Source of the DNA: Alphaproteobacteria bacterium
GTDB taxonomy: Bacteria; Pseudomonadota; Alphaproteobacteria; WRAU01; Hepatincolaceae
Assembly: GCA_009780035.1 (NCBI GenBank)
Contig: WRAU01000001.1
Coordinates: 186,001 to 250,000 of the forward strand
DNA: 64,000 bases
Direction of reading: 5' to 3'
The notes under the pieces were generated by a model, which saw only the letters and a list, made by a program, of their open reading frames with translations, did not search any database and was not told where the DNA came from. The translations under genes were made by a program, and so were the position numbers. Shown in pieces: positions 1 through 8,606 of this stretch (position 1 is the stretch's first letter; each line of letters opens with the position of its first letter).

Positions 1-423
1 TTCTGCCATATGTGCTTTTCTTTTAAGAGTAATATTTTTTACTTCAACAAAACAGTTGCCGTCTAATAAAAAATCAATACGCGATGCCCCATACTTAACC
101 TCGGCTTGAATGCTGCTATAATTTTCTAAAGGCTTTATAAGTTTGCCGGCAAAACCCTCTGCAGCCAGTTTATTGGTAAGCTGTGTATTTACACCAACTA
201 AACTAGAGCCGTCATCAATAAGTTCTAGCTTGTATTTTAATTTATTATTAGGGTTTGCCGCCATGCTAAGATAAACATCAAAACCATCTTTAACAAGACC
301 CAGCATTGAACCGGAGTTTGCGCAATGAACGGTAGCTGTTTCACCATTTTCTAGCAAAACATCACAGAGGAATCTTTTATATCTTTTTATTAATTTAGCT
401 TTGATAAGTGCAGGATGTTTCAT
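1..423 (-). CDS. sfsA: SfsA family protein (partial, C-terminus beyond the left edge)
   Basis: About 141 N-terminal residues are visible, reading leftward from an ATG at 423. The translation carries the family landmarks: RYKRFLCDV near the start, HCANSGSM around residue 33, a central VGVNT, and EVKYGASRIDFLLDG followed by FVEVKNITL near the edge. SfsA was named for stimulating sugar fermentation in E. coli and is described as a DNA-binding protein; the acidic and lysine residues of the last motif resemble a nuclease-type core. Its start lies two bases after the stop of the methyltransferase gene at 426, so the two are probably co-transcribed. The gene is cut by the window edge, so its integrity cannot be judged. 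Confidence 0.9.
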   Translation of the reverse strand, partial: MKHPALIKAKLIKRYKRFLCDVLLENGETATVHCANSGSMLGLVKDGFDVYLSMAANPNNKLKYKLELIDDGSSLVGVNTQLTNKLAAEGFAGKLIKPLENYSSIQAEVKYGASRIDFLLDGNCFVEVKNITLKRKAHMAE

Positions 424-425
424 GT

Positions 426-1241
426 TTATTTCCAGGCAATCAAATTAGCAAATTCAATAATAATAGGATAACAGCCGCTGCTTAGGTCTATATATTTTTG
501 GAATTTAGCGTCAACTTCTTTAAAAAAACTCTTTCCAATATATTTCTTATTGCGATTAATAAGGATATTATTTTGTCCTGTATTTTTTAAATCTTCAAAT
601 ATTTTTGCCACGCTGCTATACATAATTTCAATTTTGTCTTTGTCGGCTGTAATTTCTTTAAAACCGGCAGCCTGCACTAAATTGCCTAGTGTTGTAATAT
701 CTACAAAAGGATGCACGCGAGGTGAAACCCCGTTGAATAATCTCATTTCAGTTTCAAATAAAATTTCATTCAAAGGATAAAGCGTGCCGACAATGGGAAT
801 GCTTATTAAAAAAGCTCCTTCAGGCTTTAGTATTCTATAGATATTTCTAAAAACAGTTTCAGGGCTATTAATATTATGCAAAGAAAAGTTGCTAAGCACA
901 ATATCAAAAGAACTATCTTGCATAGAGATATTCTCAGCATCGCATAAAATTTTATTAGGATAAGGGTTATGGTTCAAAAAATTAATTGAGGAATCCATCT
1001 GCCATAATTTGCTGATTTTCTGCGGATTGTAAAATTTGCTATCGGGGCTGTATAGGCTGTTATAAAATTCACCAACCCCCGATCCTATCTCAATTCCAAT
1101 ATTAAAGTTATTTTTTAGCTCACTTAGTTTTTCAGCAGTTCTTAAGCAAATTTCAGTCCTTAAAAAATTAGGCTCTTGCAAATGCTTATTTAACAAATTG
1201 TTTGCTCTTATGTGCAATAATTCTCTATCAAAAACTTTCAT
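426..1241 (-). CDS. SAM-dependent methyltransferase, NDUFAF5/BioC-like
   Basis: A class I methyltransferase of 271 residues. The SAM-binding loop IEIGSGVGEF is at about residues 51-60, an acidic residue follows in WQMDSS, and the post-motif stretch FDIVLSNFSLHNINSP is typical of the BioC/NDUFAF5 group. The opening VFDRELLHIR also matches this group, in which alphaproteobacterial and mitochondrial members assist respiratory complex I assembly. That function is inferred from family only. The ATG at 1241 is preferred over an upstream TTG. It is divergent from comF and lies just upstream of sfsA. BioC is the alternative, but no biotin genes are nearby. Confidence 0.75.
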   Translation of the reverse strand: MKVFDRELLHIRANNLLNKHLQEPNFLRTEICLRTAEKLSELKNNFNIGIEIGSGVGEFYNSLYSPDSKFYNPQKISKLWQMDSSINFLNHNPYPNKILCDAENISMQDSSFDIVLSNFSLHNINSPETVFRNIYRILKPEGAFLISIPIVGTLYPLNEILFETEMRLFNGVSPRVHPFVDITTLGNLVQAAGFKEITADKDKIEIMYSSVAKIFEDLKNTGQNNILINRNKKYIGKSFFKEVDAKFQKYIDLSSGCYPIIIEFANLIAWK

Positions 1242-1310
1242 CAATGCTTATACTATCTAAATTAAAATATATTAAAAAATACCATTAAAATTTAATTTTT
1301 GCAAAAAGTT

Positions 1311-2039
1311 ATGCTTTTACAGTCAATAGTTTTAAAACTGCTTAATTTTATTTACCCTCCGCATTGCTATCTTTGTGATGTTTCTGTTGCTGCCGAAGGA
1401 GTGTGCGGCAATTGCTTTAACAAACTGCAATCAGCTTACAAAAATTGCTGCAGTATGTGCGGGATAGAATTACAAACAGGTGATATATGTTTAGACTGTT
1501 TAGCAAAGCCCAAAATATTTGATTCTGCATCCTATTGTTTTATTTATAACTCAGAAATATTTAAGCTGATATCTGGGTTTAAGAATCATGATAAAACTTA
1601 TATGAGCAAATTTATCAGCAGTTTTTTAATTAAAAAAGTTTATGAAAAAGCATTGGCAGATAAAATAGATGTAATAATTCCAGTGCCGATACATTACCGC
1701 AAATTAATTAAAAGAAAATATAATCATACGGCTATGTTAGCTTATGAAATTGCCAAGTATTTTCATAAACCTTTAATTTGTAGGGCATTAAAGAAAAATA
1801 AAAAAACTGACGACCAAATTAAATTAGGCGGTCAAAAAAGAATAATAAATGTAAAAGGGGCTTTTAATATAAATAAAAACAATTTGAAATTTATAAAAGG
1901 AAAAAATATTTTACTGGTAGATGATGTGCTAACTACAGGAGCTACTATTAATGAATGTGCAATGGTTCTTAAAAAGTCTGGTTGCCGCACCGTTCATGTA
2001 TTATGCTTTTCCCGCGTTGATGGCGCGCTAAAAGTTTAA
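1311..2039 (+). CDS. comF: ComF family phosphoribosyltransferase-like protein
   Basis: About 242 residues. The N-terminus has the ComF zinc finger, with paired cysteines in CYLCD, CGNC, CSMCG and CLDC. The C-terminal half is a phosphoribosyltransferase fold with the PRPP loop LLVDDVLTTGAT near residue 200 and the IPVPIHYRKLIKRKYN segment typical of the family. ComF proteins are linked to DNA uptake and transformation in several bacteria, and dprA, another transformation gene, lies at 52.6 kb. The start is uncertain: an in-frame TTG at 1299 would add four residues, and neither has a clear ribosome-binding site. The gene is divergent from the methyltransferase. Confidence 0.88.
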   Translation: MLLQSIVLKLLNFIYPPHCYLCDVSVAAEGVCGNCFNKLQSAYKNCCSMCGIELQTGDICLDCLAKPKIFDSASYCFIYNSEIFKLISGFKNHDKTYMSKFISSFLIKKVYEKALADKIDVIIPVPIHYRKLIKRKYNHTAMLAYEIAKYFHKPLICRALKKNKKTDDQIKLGGQKRIINVKGAFNINKNNLKFIKGKNILLVDDVLTTGATINECAMVLKKSGCRTVHVLCFSRVDGALKV

Positions 2040-2042
2040 TAT

Positions 2043-2123
2043 TTTGAGTTTCTATAGCGTCGCTTTGGTGCTCATATATGTTTATATGCTTAGTGCCAAA
2101 ATTCCTAATATAAATCTCAAACT
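2043..2123. repeat. Degenerate palindromic intergenic repeat
   Basis: Just after comF. The outer arms TTTGAG and CTCAAA pair, an inner arm TTTGG pairs with CCAAA, and the centre is a TATA-rich stem. The stretch TTTCTATAGCGTCGCTTT on the left resembles the left sides of the elements at 55856 and 63291, so this looks like a decayed member of that family. It may also act as the comF terminator. Confidence 0.45.
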
Positions 2124-2260
2124 ATTAAACTTTCTATAAGAGCATAATATTTTGAATTTACTACTTTTCCCCTTCCCATACAATAAAACAGTAGTATTGT
2201 AGGAAAGTATCACAGATAGAATCATGCCATTGAAAGTTAAAGAAGAATTCCCAACTTTTA

Positions 2261-2524
2261 TTATTTTTTATCCACTAACATTTTATCTAATTCACCTGCG
2301 GCGTCTAAGGCTGATAAATTATCAAACCCTCCCACTAAAACATCGTTAATAAAAATTTGCGGAACGGTTTTTGCTCCCTGGGTTCTTTGCAGAAAATCTC
2401 TTCTTTTACTTGGATCAGTTTCGATATTATATTCAATAATATTTTTAACTCCTTTCATATTAAGCAAATTTTTTGCTTTAGTGCAATAAGGGCATGTGGT
2501 TTTTGTAAACATCTCTACTTTCAT
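2261..2524 (-). CDS. grxC: Glutaredoxin 3 (dithiol, CPYC)
   Basis: 87 residues, the normal length for GrxC. The redox motif CPYC is at residues 11-14, the cis-proline TVPQIF at about 53-58, and the glutathione-binding GGFDNL follows it. It reduces protein disulfides and glutathione mixed disulfides in the cytoplasm. A GAGG-type ribosome-binding site lies just upstream of the ATG. It is transcribed in the same direction as ubiG, about 80 bases downstream of that gene. Confidence 0.93.
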   Translation of the reverse strand: MKVEMFTKTTCPYCTKAKNLLNMKGVKNIIEYNIETDPSKRRDFLQRTQGAKTVPQIFINDVLVGGFDNLSALDAAGELDKMLVDKK

Positions 2525-2607
2525 TTTTCCTCCTATATAAGTTTAATCTTTTTGATTTCTACTTTGTCGCTTTACCCCTTACATTTTTTTTCATAAATCT
2601 TATTATA

Positions 2608-3315
2608 TCAATTTTTTACAGCATAGCCAATGTAGTTAATATCAGGAATATTAGAAATTTTCCAGTCTCTGCTTAAAGGATGCAGTTTAATTCCCTTAAC
2701 ATCAGCAATTTTTACAGAATTTTTTACAAGCATATTATTAAGCTCTGCCGGCTTTAAAAACTTTGCATGATCGTGAGTTCCTTTAGGAACCCAATTTAAA
2801 ATATACTCTGCCGTCCATTTGGCTAAAATTAAGGATTTTAAGTTTCTATTGATGGTTGAAAAAAACAACAGTCCGCCTTCTTCTAAAAATTGCGATACGG
2901 TGTTAAGAAAGTCTATAGCGGAATTAACATGCTCGATAATCTCCATAACGAAAATAACTTTAAATTTTTTATGAGGGTTTTGCGCAAGGAAATCTTCCGG
3001 CAGAATATTAATATATTCTATATTTAAAGAATTCTCCTCAGCGTGCTTTTTAGCAGCCGCTATACTAGCACTAGAGGCATCAATTCCCGTAATTTTATAA
3101 CCTAGTTTTGCAAAACTTTCCGATAAAATTCCGCCGCCGCAGCCTACATCTAATATTTCAATGTTAGATAGATTATGCTGGTTTAAAATATCTGCAATAT
3201 AATCAACTCTAACTTTATTAAAGTTATGAAGGATTTTAAACTTTCCGCCATCCTTCCACCAATCCTCAGCGATACTTGAGAATCTTTCTATTTCAGAATC
3301 TATGCTAGATTTCAT
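2608..3315 (-). CDS. ubiG: Ubiquinone biosynthesis O-methyltransferase UbiG
   Basis: About 235 residues. The N-terminal FSSIAEDWWKDGGKFKILHNFNKVR-type segment is diagnostic of UbiG, followed by the SAM loop LDVGCGGGILSE near residue 55 and the late motif GTHDHAKFLKPAEL. UbiG does both O-methylations in ubiquinone synthesis at the inner membrane. I place the start at the ATG at 3315, because the GGTGG ribosome-binding site sits about nine bases before it but directly abuts the upstream in-frame ATG at 3324. Its presence implies a ubiquinone-based respiratory chain. Confidence 0.93.
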   Translation of the reverse strand: MKSSIDSEIERFSSIAEDWWKDGGKFKILHNFNKVRVDYIADILNQHNLSNIEILDVGCGGGILSESFAKLGYKITGIDASSASIAAAKKHAEENSLNIEYINILPEDFLAQNPHKKFKVIFVMEIIEHVNSAIDFLNTVSQFLEEGGLLFFSTINRNLKSLILAKWTAEYILNWVPKGTHDHAKFLKPAELNNMLVKNSVKIADVKGIKLHPLSRDWKISNIPDINYIGYAVKN

Positions 3316-3451
3316 TATTAACATCCACCCTAATTTTGTTAAAGAATAACATAATTTTTTTTAAAAAGTAATAAATTAATCTTGTATTTATTGATTATTG
3401 ATAATAATATATTAATTATATGATTACTATATATTTTTATGGAATAATTTT

Positions 3452-4456
3452 ATGAGCGCAAACAGCAAGTTAGAATCTTTATGGGAAGTAGGAAAGAAGT
3501 TTTTAGGGGTTGACTATCCAATTATGGGCGGGGCTATGTCGTGGATTTCGGAAAGCAATTTAGTAGCGGCAGTTTCAAATGCTGGAGCATTTGGTGTAAT
3601 TGCCAGTGGCTCTATGGATGCTCCTCTTTTAAAAGACATGATTATCAAAACTAAAGAAAAAACTAAAAAACCCTTTGGCGTTAATCTGATAGTTATGAAT
3701 CCTCATCTTGATTCTCTCATTGATGTTTGTATTGAACAACAATCAACGCATGTAATTTTTGCCGGCGGCTTTCCTAGTGTGGAAGTAATTACAAAATTAA
3801 AAGATAAAAATATCAAAACTTTAGGTTTTGCACCAAATTTATCATTAGGTAAAAGGCTTATTAAAAATGGTATAGACGCCTTAATTATTGAAGGATCTGA
3901 AGCTGGCGGGCATATTGGTCCGGTATCTACTTCCGTTTTAGTTCAGGAAATTCTGCCGAATATTAAAGAAGTTCCAGTTTTTGTAGCTGGCGGTATTGGC
4001 AGAGGCGAAGTTTTAGCCAACTATTTAGAACTGGGTGCCGCTGGAGTGCAAATCGGCACATCGTTAGTATGTGCTGCTGAATGTATCGCACACGATAATT
4101 TCAAGCAGTCGTTTATTAAAGCATCAGCAAGAGATGCACAGTCAACGCAGCAGGTTGACAACGATTTTACAGTAATTCCAGTGCGGGCAATTATTAATAA
4201 AGGTTCAAAAGATTTCTTAGATTTCCAGAAAGAAGTAATTGCCGATTATAAAGCAGGAAGTTTAACTAAATACGATGCGCAAATGAAAATAGAGCATTAT
4301 TGGGTTGGGGCTCTTAGACGCGCAGTAGTAGACGGCGATGTTGAAAATGGATCGCTTATGGCGGGGCAAAGTGTTGGTTTGGTAAATTCTATTCGTCCTA
4401 CGGCACAAATTATTGAAGAGCTAATTACTCAAGCAAAAGAATATTTAAATAAATAA
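3452..4456 (+). CDS. FabK-like enoyl-ACP reductase / nitronate monooxygenase family flavoprotein
   Basis: 334 residues, a TIM-barrel FMN enzyme. It opens with the PIMGGAMSWIS segment and has SNAGAFGVIASGS near residue 47, IEGSEAGGHIG near 147 with the conserved His, GGIGRGE near 180, and LGAAGVQIGT for phosphate binding. The C-terminal LMAGQSVGLVNSIRP is close to FabK-type enoyl-ACP reductases, which reduce the enoyl intermediate of fatty acid synthesis. Nitronate monooxygenase is the alternative. The sequence alone does not decide between these two well-known members of the superfamily. It lies 23 bases upstream of the rodZ-like gene, probably in one transcript. Confidence 0.78.
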   Translation: MSANSKLESLWEVGKKFLGVDYPIMGGAMSWISESNLVAAVSNAGAFGVIASGSMDAPLLKDMIIKTKEKTKKPFGVNLIVMNPHLDSLIDVCIEQQSTHVIFAGGFPSVEVITKLKDKNIKTLGFAPNLSLGKRLIKNGIDALIIEGSEAGGHIGPVSTSVLVQEILPNIKEVPVFVAGGIGRGEVLANYLELGAAGVQIGTSLVCAAECIAHDNFKQSFIKASARDAQSTQQVDNDFTVIPVRAIINKGSKDFLDFQKEVIADYKAGSLTKYDAQMKIEHYWVGALRRAVVDGDVENGSLMAGQSVGLVNSIRPTAQIIEELITQAKEYLNK

Positions 4457-4479
4457 GTAGAAAATGAGGAGCTAAAGAC

Positions 4480-5667
4480 ATGGAAAATGCTGGCTTAGGA
4501 CAGCTTCTACAAAAAAGTAGAGAGAAAAAAGGACTAAGTATTGATGATGTGGTTAGAATCACAAGAATAAGAAAAGAATTTCTAACCGCCTTAGAAAAGG
4601 AAGATTATGCTAAACTGCCAGAAAGAACCTATGCTTTAGGTTACTTTAGGTCGTATGCAAATTTTTTAGAAATAGAGAATATTGAAGAGTTAGTAGCTAG
4701 GTTAGATAAAACTTATTATTTTGAAAGACCTAGATACTCTAACCAAAAAGGTCAAGTTTTCTTAGATGATGAATATGGCTTAGTAAATACTATTAAAAAG
4801 AAATTCAGCGGCGATTCACAGCAGGAAGAAACTGAAGTTCACAGTGTAGATTCTAAACAAGAAAGCTCTAAAAAGACAAAAGCTGCAAAATCAAGCAGAG
4901 AATCTTCTCAAGAAAGTGCTGGAGAATCTTTACACTCTAAAGGCGATAGAAAAGAAGCCCGCGAGGAAGGTGGCTTTTCTTCACATGGCAAGCTGATTAT
5001 TGTTTTATGCGTCTTTTTGTTTATATTCTTATTTTTAGGATATAAATTAATATTCAGTGGTTCATCTAAAGATAGCGAGGATTCTATTGCCGCAACTCAA
5101 GCAAGTGAAGACAGCAAAAAAATTGATTCTATTATTGAAAATAATTATGTGGTAGTTGAGAACAATAAGGCAGAAAATACTCAAGCTAATAAAGTGCCTA
5201 ATCAGCAGCTTACAATTAAATCGCAAAATCCTCAAGATATAACAGCAAGAGATGCCGATAATATTAATATTCATGAAGGAACGCAGAATAATCAAGCAAA
5301 TGAGCAAAATCAAAATGCTGCGCAATCGGCAAATGAAGCTGAGAAACCTAAAATAGAAATAAGAGCATTCCCGCGTTCAACTAGAAATTATCAAATATCT
5401 ATTGCTTTTGCCGAAGATGTTTGGATACAAATTTATAAGCAAGATGATCCAAATGTGGTTTATTTAGATAAAATTTTTAAAGCCGGTGATATTTTTGATG
5501 TGCCTAAAGTAGATAATATTGCTATGAATGTAGGAAACTATCGCGGGATTAAAATTCTTGTGGATAATAAAGAAGTTGCGCTAAGCAGTTCCAGAAGAAA
5601 CAGCGTAGTTTTAAACAATATTGTTTTAGAAAAAAATTCGCTTTTAGAAAAATATCAAGCTAATTAG
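4480..5667 (+). CDS. rodZ: RodZ-like helix-turn-helix membrane protein (HTH_25 / DUF4115)
   Basis: 395 residues. An N-terminal helix-turn-helix domain (about residues 8-75, with LSIDDVVRITRIRKEFLTALE) is followed by a Ser/Glu/Lys-rich linker, one membrane helix at about 172-192 (IIVLCVFLFIFLFLGYKLIF), a long Gln/Asn-rich periplasmic linker, and a C-terminal DUF4115-type beta domain at about 295-390 (VWIQIY, LDKIFKAGDIFDVP). RodZ anchors the MreB cell-shape machinery in rods; whether MreB is present cannot be seen here. The position immediately before ispG is common in alphaproteobacteria. A GAGGAG ribosome-binding site precedes the ATG. Confidence 0.85.
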   Translation: MENAGLGQLLQKSREKKGLSIDDVVRITRIRKEFLTALEKEDYAKLPERTYALGYFRSYANFLEIENIEELVARLDKTYYFERPRYSNQKGQVFLDDEYGLVNTIKKKFSGDSQQEETEVHSVDSKQESSKKTKAAKSSRESSQESAGESLHSKGDRKEAREEGGFSSHGKLIIVLCVFLFIFLFLGYKLIFSGSSKDSEDSIAATQASEDSKKIDSIIENNYVVVENNKAENTQANKVPNQQLTIKSQNPQDITARDADNINIHEGTQNNQANEQNQNAAQSANEAEKPKIEIRAFPRSTRNYQISIAFAEDVWIQIYKQDDPNVVYLDKIFKAGDIFDVPKVDNIAMNVGNYRGIKILVDNKEVALSSSRRNSVVLNNIVLEKNSLLEKYQAN

Positions 5668-5676
5668 GGTGGTTAG

Positions 5677-5790
5677 ATAAAAGCAAAGATTTATACACTC
5701 CTTGAACTTCAATGTCGTGAATTCGTAAGCCTTAAACTTTTTACCATCGCCATAATTCAGTTCAAGGAGTATATAAATCTTTGCTTTTAT
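5677..5790. repeat. Long intergenic palindrome, copy 1 (32-bp arms, 50-base centre)
   Basis: The left arm 5677-5708 pairs with the right arm 5759-5790 at 31 of 32 positions. The centre has a core shared with the palindrome at 6972-7097: both read CTTGA, A or G, CTTCAA at the left core edge and CGCCATAATTCAG at the right. The outer arm sequences of the two copies are unrelated. It fills the gap between the rodZ-like gene and ispG, ending about 25 bases before the ispG ATG, and could fold in RNA as a terminator or processing site. Confidence 0.9.
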
Positions 5791-5815
5791 TGATTTGTGG
5801 TATAGGGAAAAATTT

Positions 5816-6916
5816 ATGCAATATGATTATAAAATCAGCAGACGCAAATCTAAGGTAATTTCTGTCGGCAATGTAAAGGTTGGAGGAGATAATCCTATAT
5901 CTGTGCAGTCTATGACTAATACTCCAACAGTTGATTATGCCGCTACTATTAAACAAATCCAAAAGCTAGAAGAAGCAGGTGTAGATATGGTTCGGGTTTC
6001 TTGTCCCGATAGCGAATCTACAGCCAACTTTGATAAAATTGTAAAATCGGTAAATGTTCCAATTATTGCAGATATTCATTTTCATTATCGCCGTGGCATT
6101 GAGGCGGCAGAGAAAGGAGCTTCTTGTTTGCGAATCAATCCCGGCAATATTGGTTCAAGGGAAAAAGTTTTAGAGTTAGTGCGAGTCGCAAAAGATAACA
6201 ACTGCTCAATGCGTATTGGTGTTAATAGCGGTTCTTTGGAAGAAAATTTAATTGAAAAATATAAAAGCCCAACGCCCGAAGCTATGTTAGAAAGCGCAAT
6301 GACGCATATGAAAATTTTAGAAGATGCCGATTTTACTAACTTTAAAATTAGTGTGAAATCTTCTAATGTATTTTTAGCGGTCCGATCTTACCAGCTGTTG
6401 GCAGAATCTTGCGATTATCCTTTGCATTTAGGCATTACTGAAGCCGGCGGGCAAAGGGCAGGCACAGTGCTTTCTTCTATTGGCTTAGGCAATTTATTGT
6501 GGCAGGGTATTGGCGATACCCTGCGGGTTTCGTTATCTGCCGATCCTACTGAGGAAGTTAAGGTAGGTTTTGATATATTAAAGTCGCTGAATTTGAGGGA
6601 TAGGGGAGTAAAGATAATTTCTTGCCCTTCGTGCGCGCGGCAGGGCTATGATGTGGTAAAAGTGGTAGCTGAGGTAGAGAATCGCTTATCGCATATCAAA
6701 ACTCCCATTAAAATTTCAATGCTTGGCTGTGTGGTAAATGGCATCGGCGAGGCAACATACACAGATATTGGTTTAGTTGGTATTAGTAATAAAGAAAATG
6801 TTATTTATATCAATGGCGTTAAAGATCACAAAGTTTCTAATGATGAAATTGTTGAGCATATTGTGAAGTTAGTTGAAGAAAAAGTAAAAGAAATAGAGCG
6901 TAGTTATAAGCAATAA
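5816..6916 (+). CDS. ispG: 4-hydroxy-3-methylbut-2-en-1-yl diphosphate synthase IspG
   Basis: 366 residues. The N-terminal TIM barrel opens with [18 protein letters not shown] and contains [12 protein letters not shown] and LRINPGNIG. The C-terminal iron-sulfur domain has [11 protein letters not shown] and [12 protein letters not shown], which supply the 4Fe-4S cysteines. It catalyses the penultimate step of the MEP isoprenoid pathway, which is completed in part by dxs and ispA at 25.5-28.2 kb. The ATG at 5816 is preferred because an AGGGA ribosome-binding site precedes it; an upstream in-frame ATG at 5795 has none. Long palindromes flank the gene on both sides. Confidence 0.96.
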   Translation: MQYDYKISRRKSKVISVGNVKVGGDNPISVQSMTNTPTVDYAATIKQIQKLEEAGVDMVRVSCPDSESTANFDKIVKSVNVPIIADIHFHYRRGIEAAEKGASCLRINPGNIGSREKVLELVRVAKDNNCSMRIGVNSGSLEENLIEKYKSPTPEAMLESAMTHMKILEDADFTNFKISVKSSNVFLAVRSYQLLAESCDYPLHLGITEAGGQRAGTVLSSIGLGNLLWQGIGDTLRVSLSADPTEEVKVGFDILKSLNLRDRGVKIISCPSCARQGYDVVKVVAEVENRLSHIKTPIKISMLGCVVNGIGEATYTDIGLVGISNKENVIYINGVKDHKVSNDEIVEHIVKLVEEKVKEIERSYKQ

Positions 6917-6971
6917 CTGTTTTAGTTTCAATGGCGTAATCCGTAAAACTTTTATTTTCTCTACAAACAAT

Positions 6972-7097
6972 GCAAACAAGGAAAGAAATCCTAAAATACC
7001 TTCTTGAGCTTCAACGGCGTGAGTCGTATAGATGTTTCATTATACGCCGCCATAATTCAGCTCAAGAAGGTATTTTAGGATTTCTTTCCTTGTTTGC
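6972..7097. repeat. Long intergenic palindrome, copy 2 (perfect 39-bp arms)
   Basis: The left arm 6972-7010 is the exact reverse complement of the right arm 7059-7097, a perfect 39-bp inverted repeat around a 48-base centre that itself has a GGCG/CGCC stem. The core 7003-7066 is homologous to 5701-5766 in copy 1, while the outer 31 bases of each arm are not. It sits between the convergent genes ispG and dctA, where it would serve as a two-way terminator. A weaker half copy of the core (TTTCAATGGCGTAATCCGTA) lies at about 6926-6945. Confidence 0.95.
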
Positions 7098-7104
7098 TAC
7101 ACCA

Positions 7105-8373
7105 TTACCCATCAGGATTATCTAAAGCCTTTTTCAGCTGTTCAGTATCTAGCTGCCCGGTCCATTTAGCCGTTACTATAGTAGCTACGCCATTACCGAT
7201 TAAATTAGTCAATGCCCGTGCCTCGCTCATAAAGCGGTCAATCCCAAAAATAATTGCCACGCTTTCTGGTGGAATTGTGCCAAGTGAACCGATAGTTCCT
7301 GCTAATACAATAAAAGCGCCTCCGGTTACGGCAGCAGCTCCTTTACTGGCTATTAGCATAATACCTAGTAAAATCAACTGGTCTCCCCAGCTCATTTGGG
7401 CATTAGTTGCCTGTGCCAAGAATACGCCAGCCATGGTTAAATAAATTGCTGTTCCTATTAAATTAAAAGAATAGCCGGCAGGAATTACTAAATCAACCAC
7501 AGATTTACGGCAGCCGGCTTTTTCCATTTTCTTAAGCATATTCGGCAATACTGATTCAGAAGAAGATGTGCCGACAACAATCAATAACTCACTGCGAATA
7601 TAGCGGATAAATTTTATAATGCTAAAGCCGCACGCTCTTGATAATGCACCAAGCCCTACTAAAATAACCAAAAAGGCAGTTAGATAGAAATCAACAATTA
7701 ATTTTCCAAGAGAAACCAGTGAGCCTAACCCTTCCTTACCAATTGTAAAGGCAATTGCTCCAAAAGCTCCAATGGGTGCTACTTTCATGATGATATTAAT
7801 CATATGAAAAATAACTTGAGCAACACTGTCAATTAGATTGTAAACAATTTTACCTTTTGCTCCGGTATGATGAAGGGCAAAGGCAAATAGAATTGCCACA
7901 AAAAGCACCTGTAAAATTTCACCGCTGGTGAATGCTGTAACCATTGTTTTTGGAATAATATTCATTACAAAATTAACAAAACCGGCAGCTTCTGCTTTGT
8001 GGGCATATTCAGCTACTAAAGCCTTGTCGCTATCGCCAAAACTGCTGACATCAATATTTAGTCCAGCTCCTGGCTGCGAAATATTTACAACAATCAAACC
8101 AATAATTAAAGCCAACGTTGTCATAACTAAAAATAAAAGTAAGGCGATGCCTCCGGTTTTGCCAACGGCTTTTAAATTCCCCATGCCTGCAATCCCTGTA
8201 ACCACAGTGCAGAAAATAATTGGTGCAATAACCATTTTTATTAAGTTAATAAATGCTGTTCCCAGCGGACGCATTTCAACAGCTAAATTTGGATAGTAGT
8301 ATCCAAGCAATATACCAATCGCAATTGCAATTAATACTTGAACATATAGGATTTTTAGAAATTTAAAACTCAT
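7105..8373 (-). CDS. dctA: C4-dicarboxylate/proton or sodium symporter DctA
   Basis: 422 residues of the DAACS family, about eight membrane helices plus two re-entrant hairpins. Landmarks are the first hairpin [10 protein letters not shown], the following [19 protein letters not shown], the second hairpin [13 protein letters not shown], and the substrate-binding helix [18 protein letters not shown] with its Asp, Arg and Asn. The SSSESVLP and GYSFNL forms point to DctA rather than a glutamate carrier. It imports succinate, fumarate or malate across the inner membrane. The stop lies eight bases from the palindrome at 6972-7097. Confidence 0.88.
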   Translation of the reverse strand: MSFKFLKILYVQVLIAIAIGILLGYYYPNLAVEMRPLGTAFINLIKMVIAPIIFCTVVTGIAGMGNLKAVGKTGGIALLLFLVMTTLALIIGLIVVNISQPGAGLNIDVSSFGDSDKALVAEYAHKAEAAGFVNFVMNIIPKTMVTAFTSGEILQVLFVAILFAFALHHTGAKGKIVYNLIDSVAQVIFHMINIIMKVAPIGAFGAIAFTIGKEGLGSLVSLGKLIVDFYLTAFLVILVGLGALSRACGFSIIKFIRYIRSELLIVVGTSSSESVLPNMLKKMEKAGCRKSVVDLVIPAGYSFNLIGTAIYLTMAGVFLAQATNAQMSWGDQLILLGIMLIASKGAAAVTGGAFIVLAGTIGSLGTIPPESVAIIFGIDRFMSEARALTNLIGNGVATIVTAKWTGQLDTEQLKKALDNPDG

Positions 8374-8606
8374 GCGGGCTCCTAATCTTTATTGATTGCA
8401 ATATGTTTTCATGTTTAGTCTTTTTGCAACTATTTAACACAAATATTATCTGTTGATTATAATAAAAATAATGTAATGATGCAACATAAAATTTTTAAGC
8501 CGTTATGGTTATAAAATAGATAATATTTAGAAAAATATTAATTAATTGCCAATTCTTTAATTCTAATTTAGAATAAGTGGTTAAGAAAATAAATTATAGA
8601 AAAATT

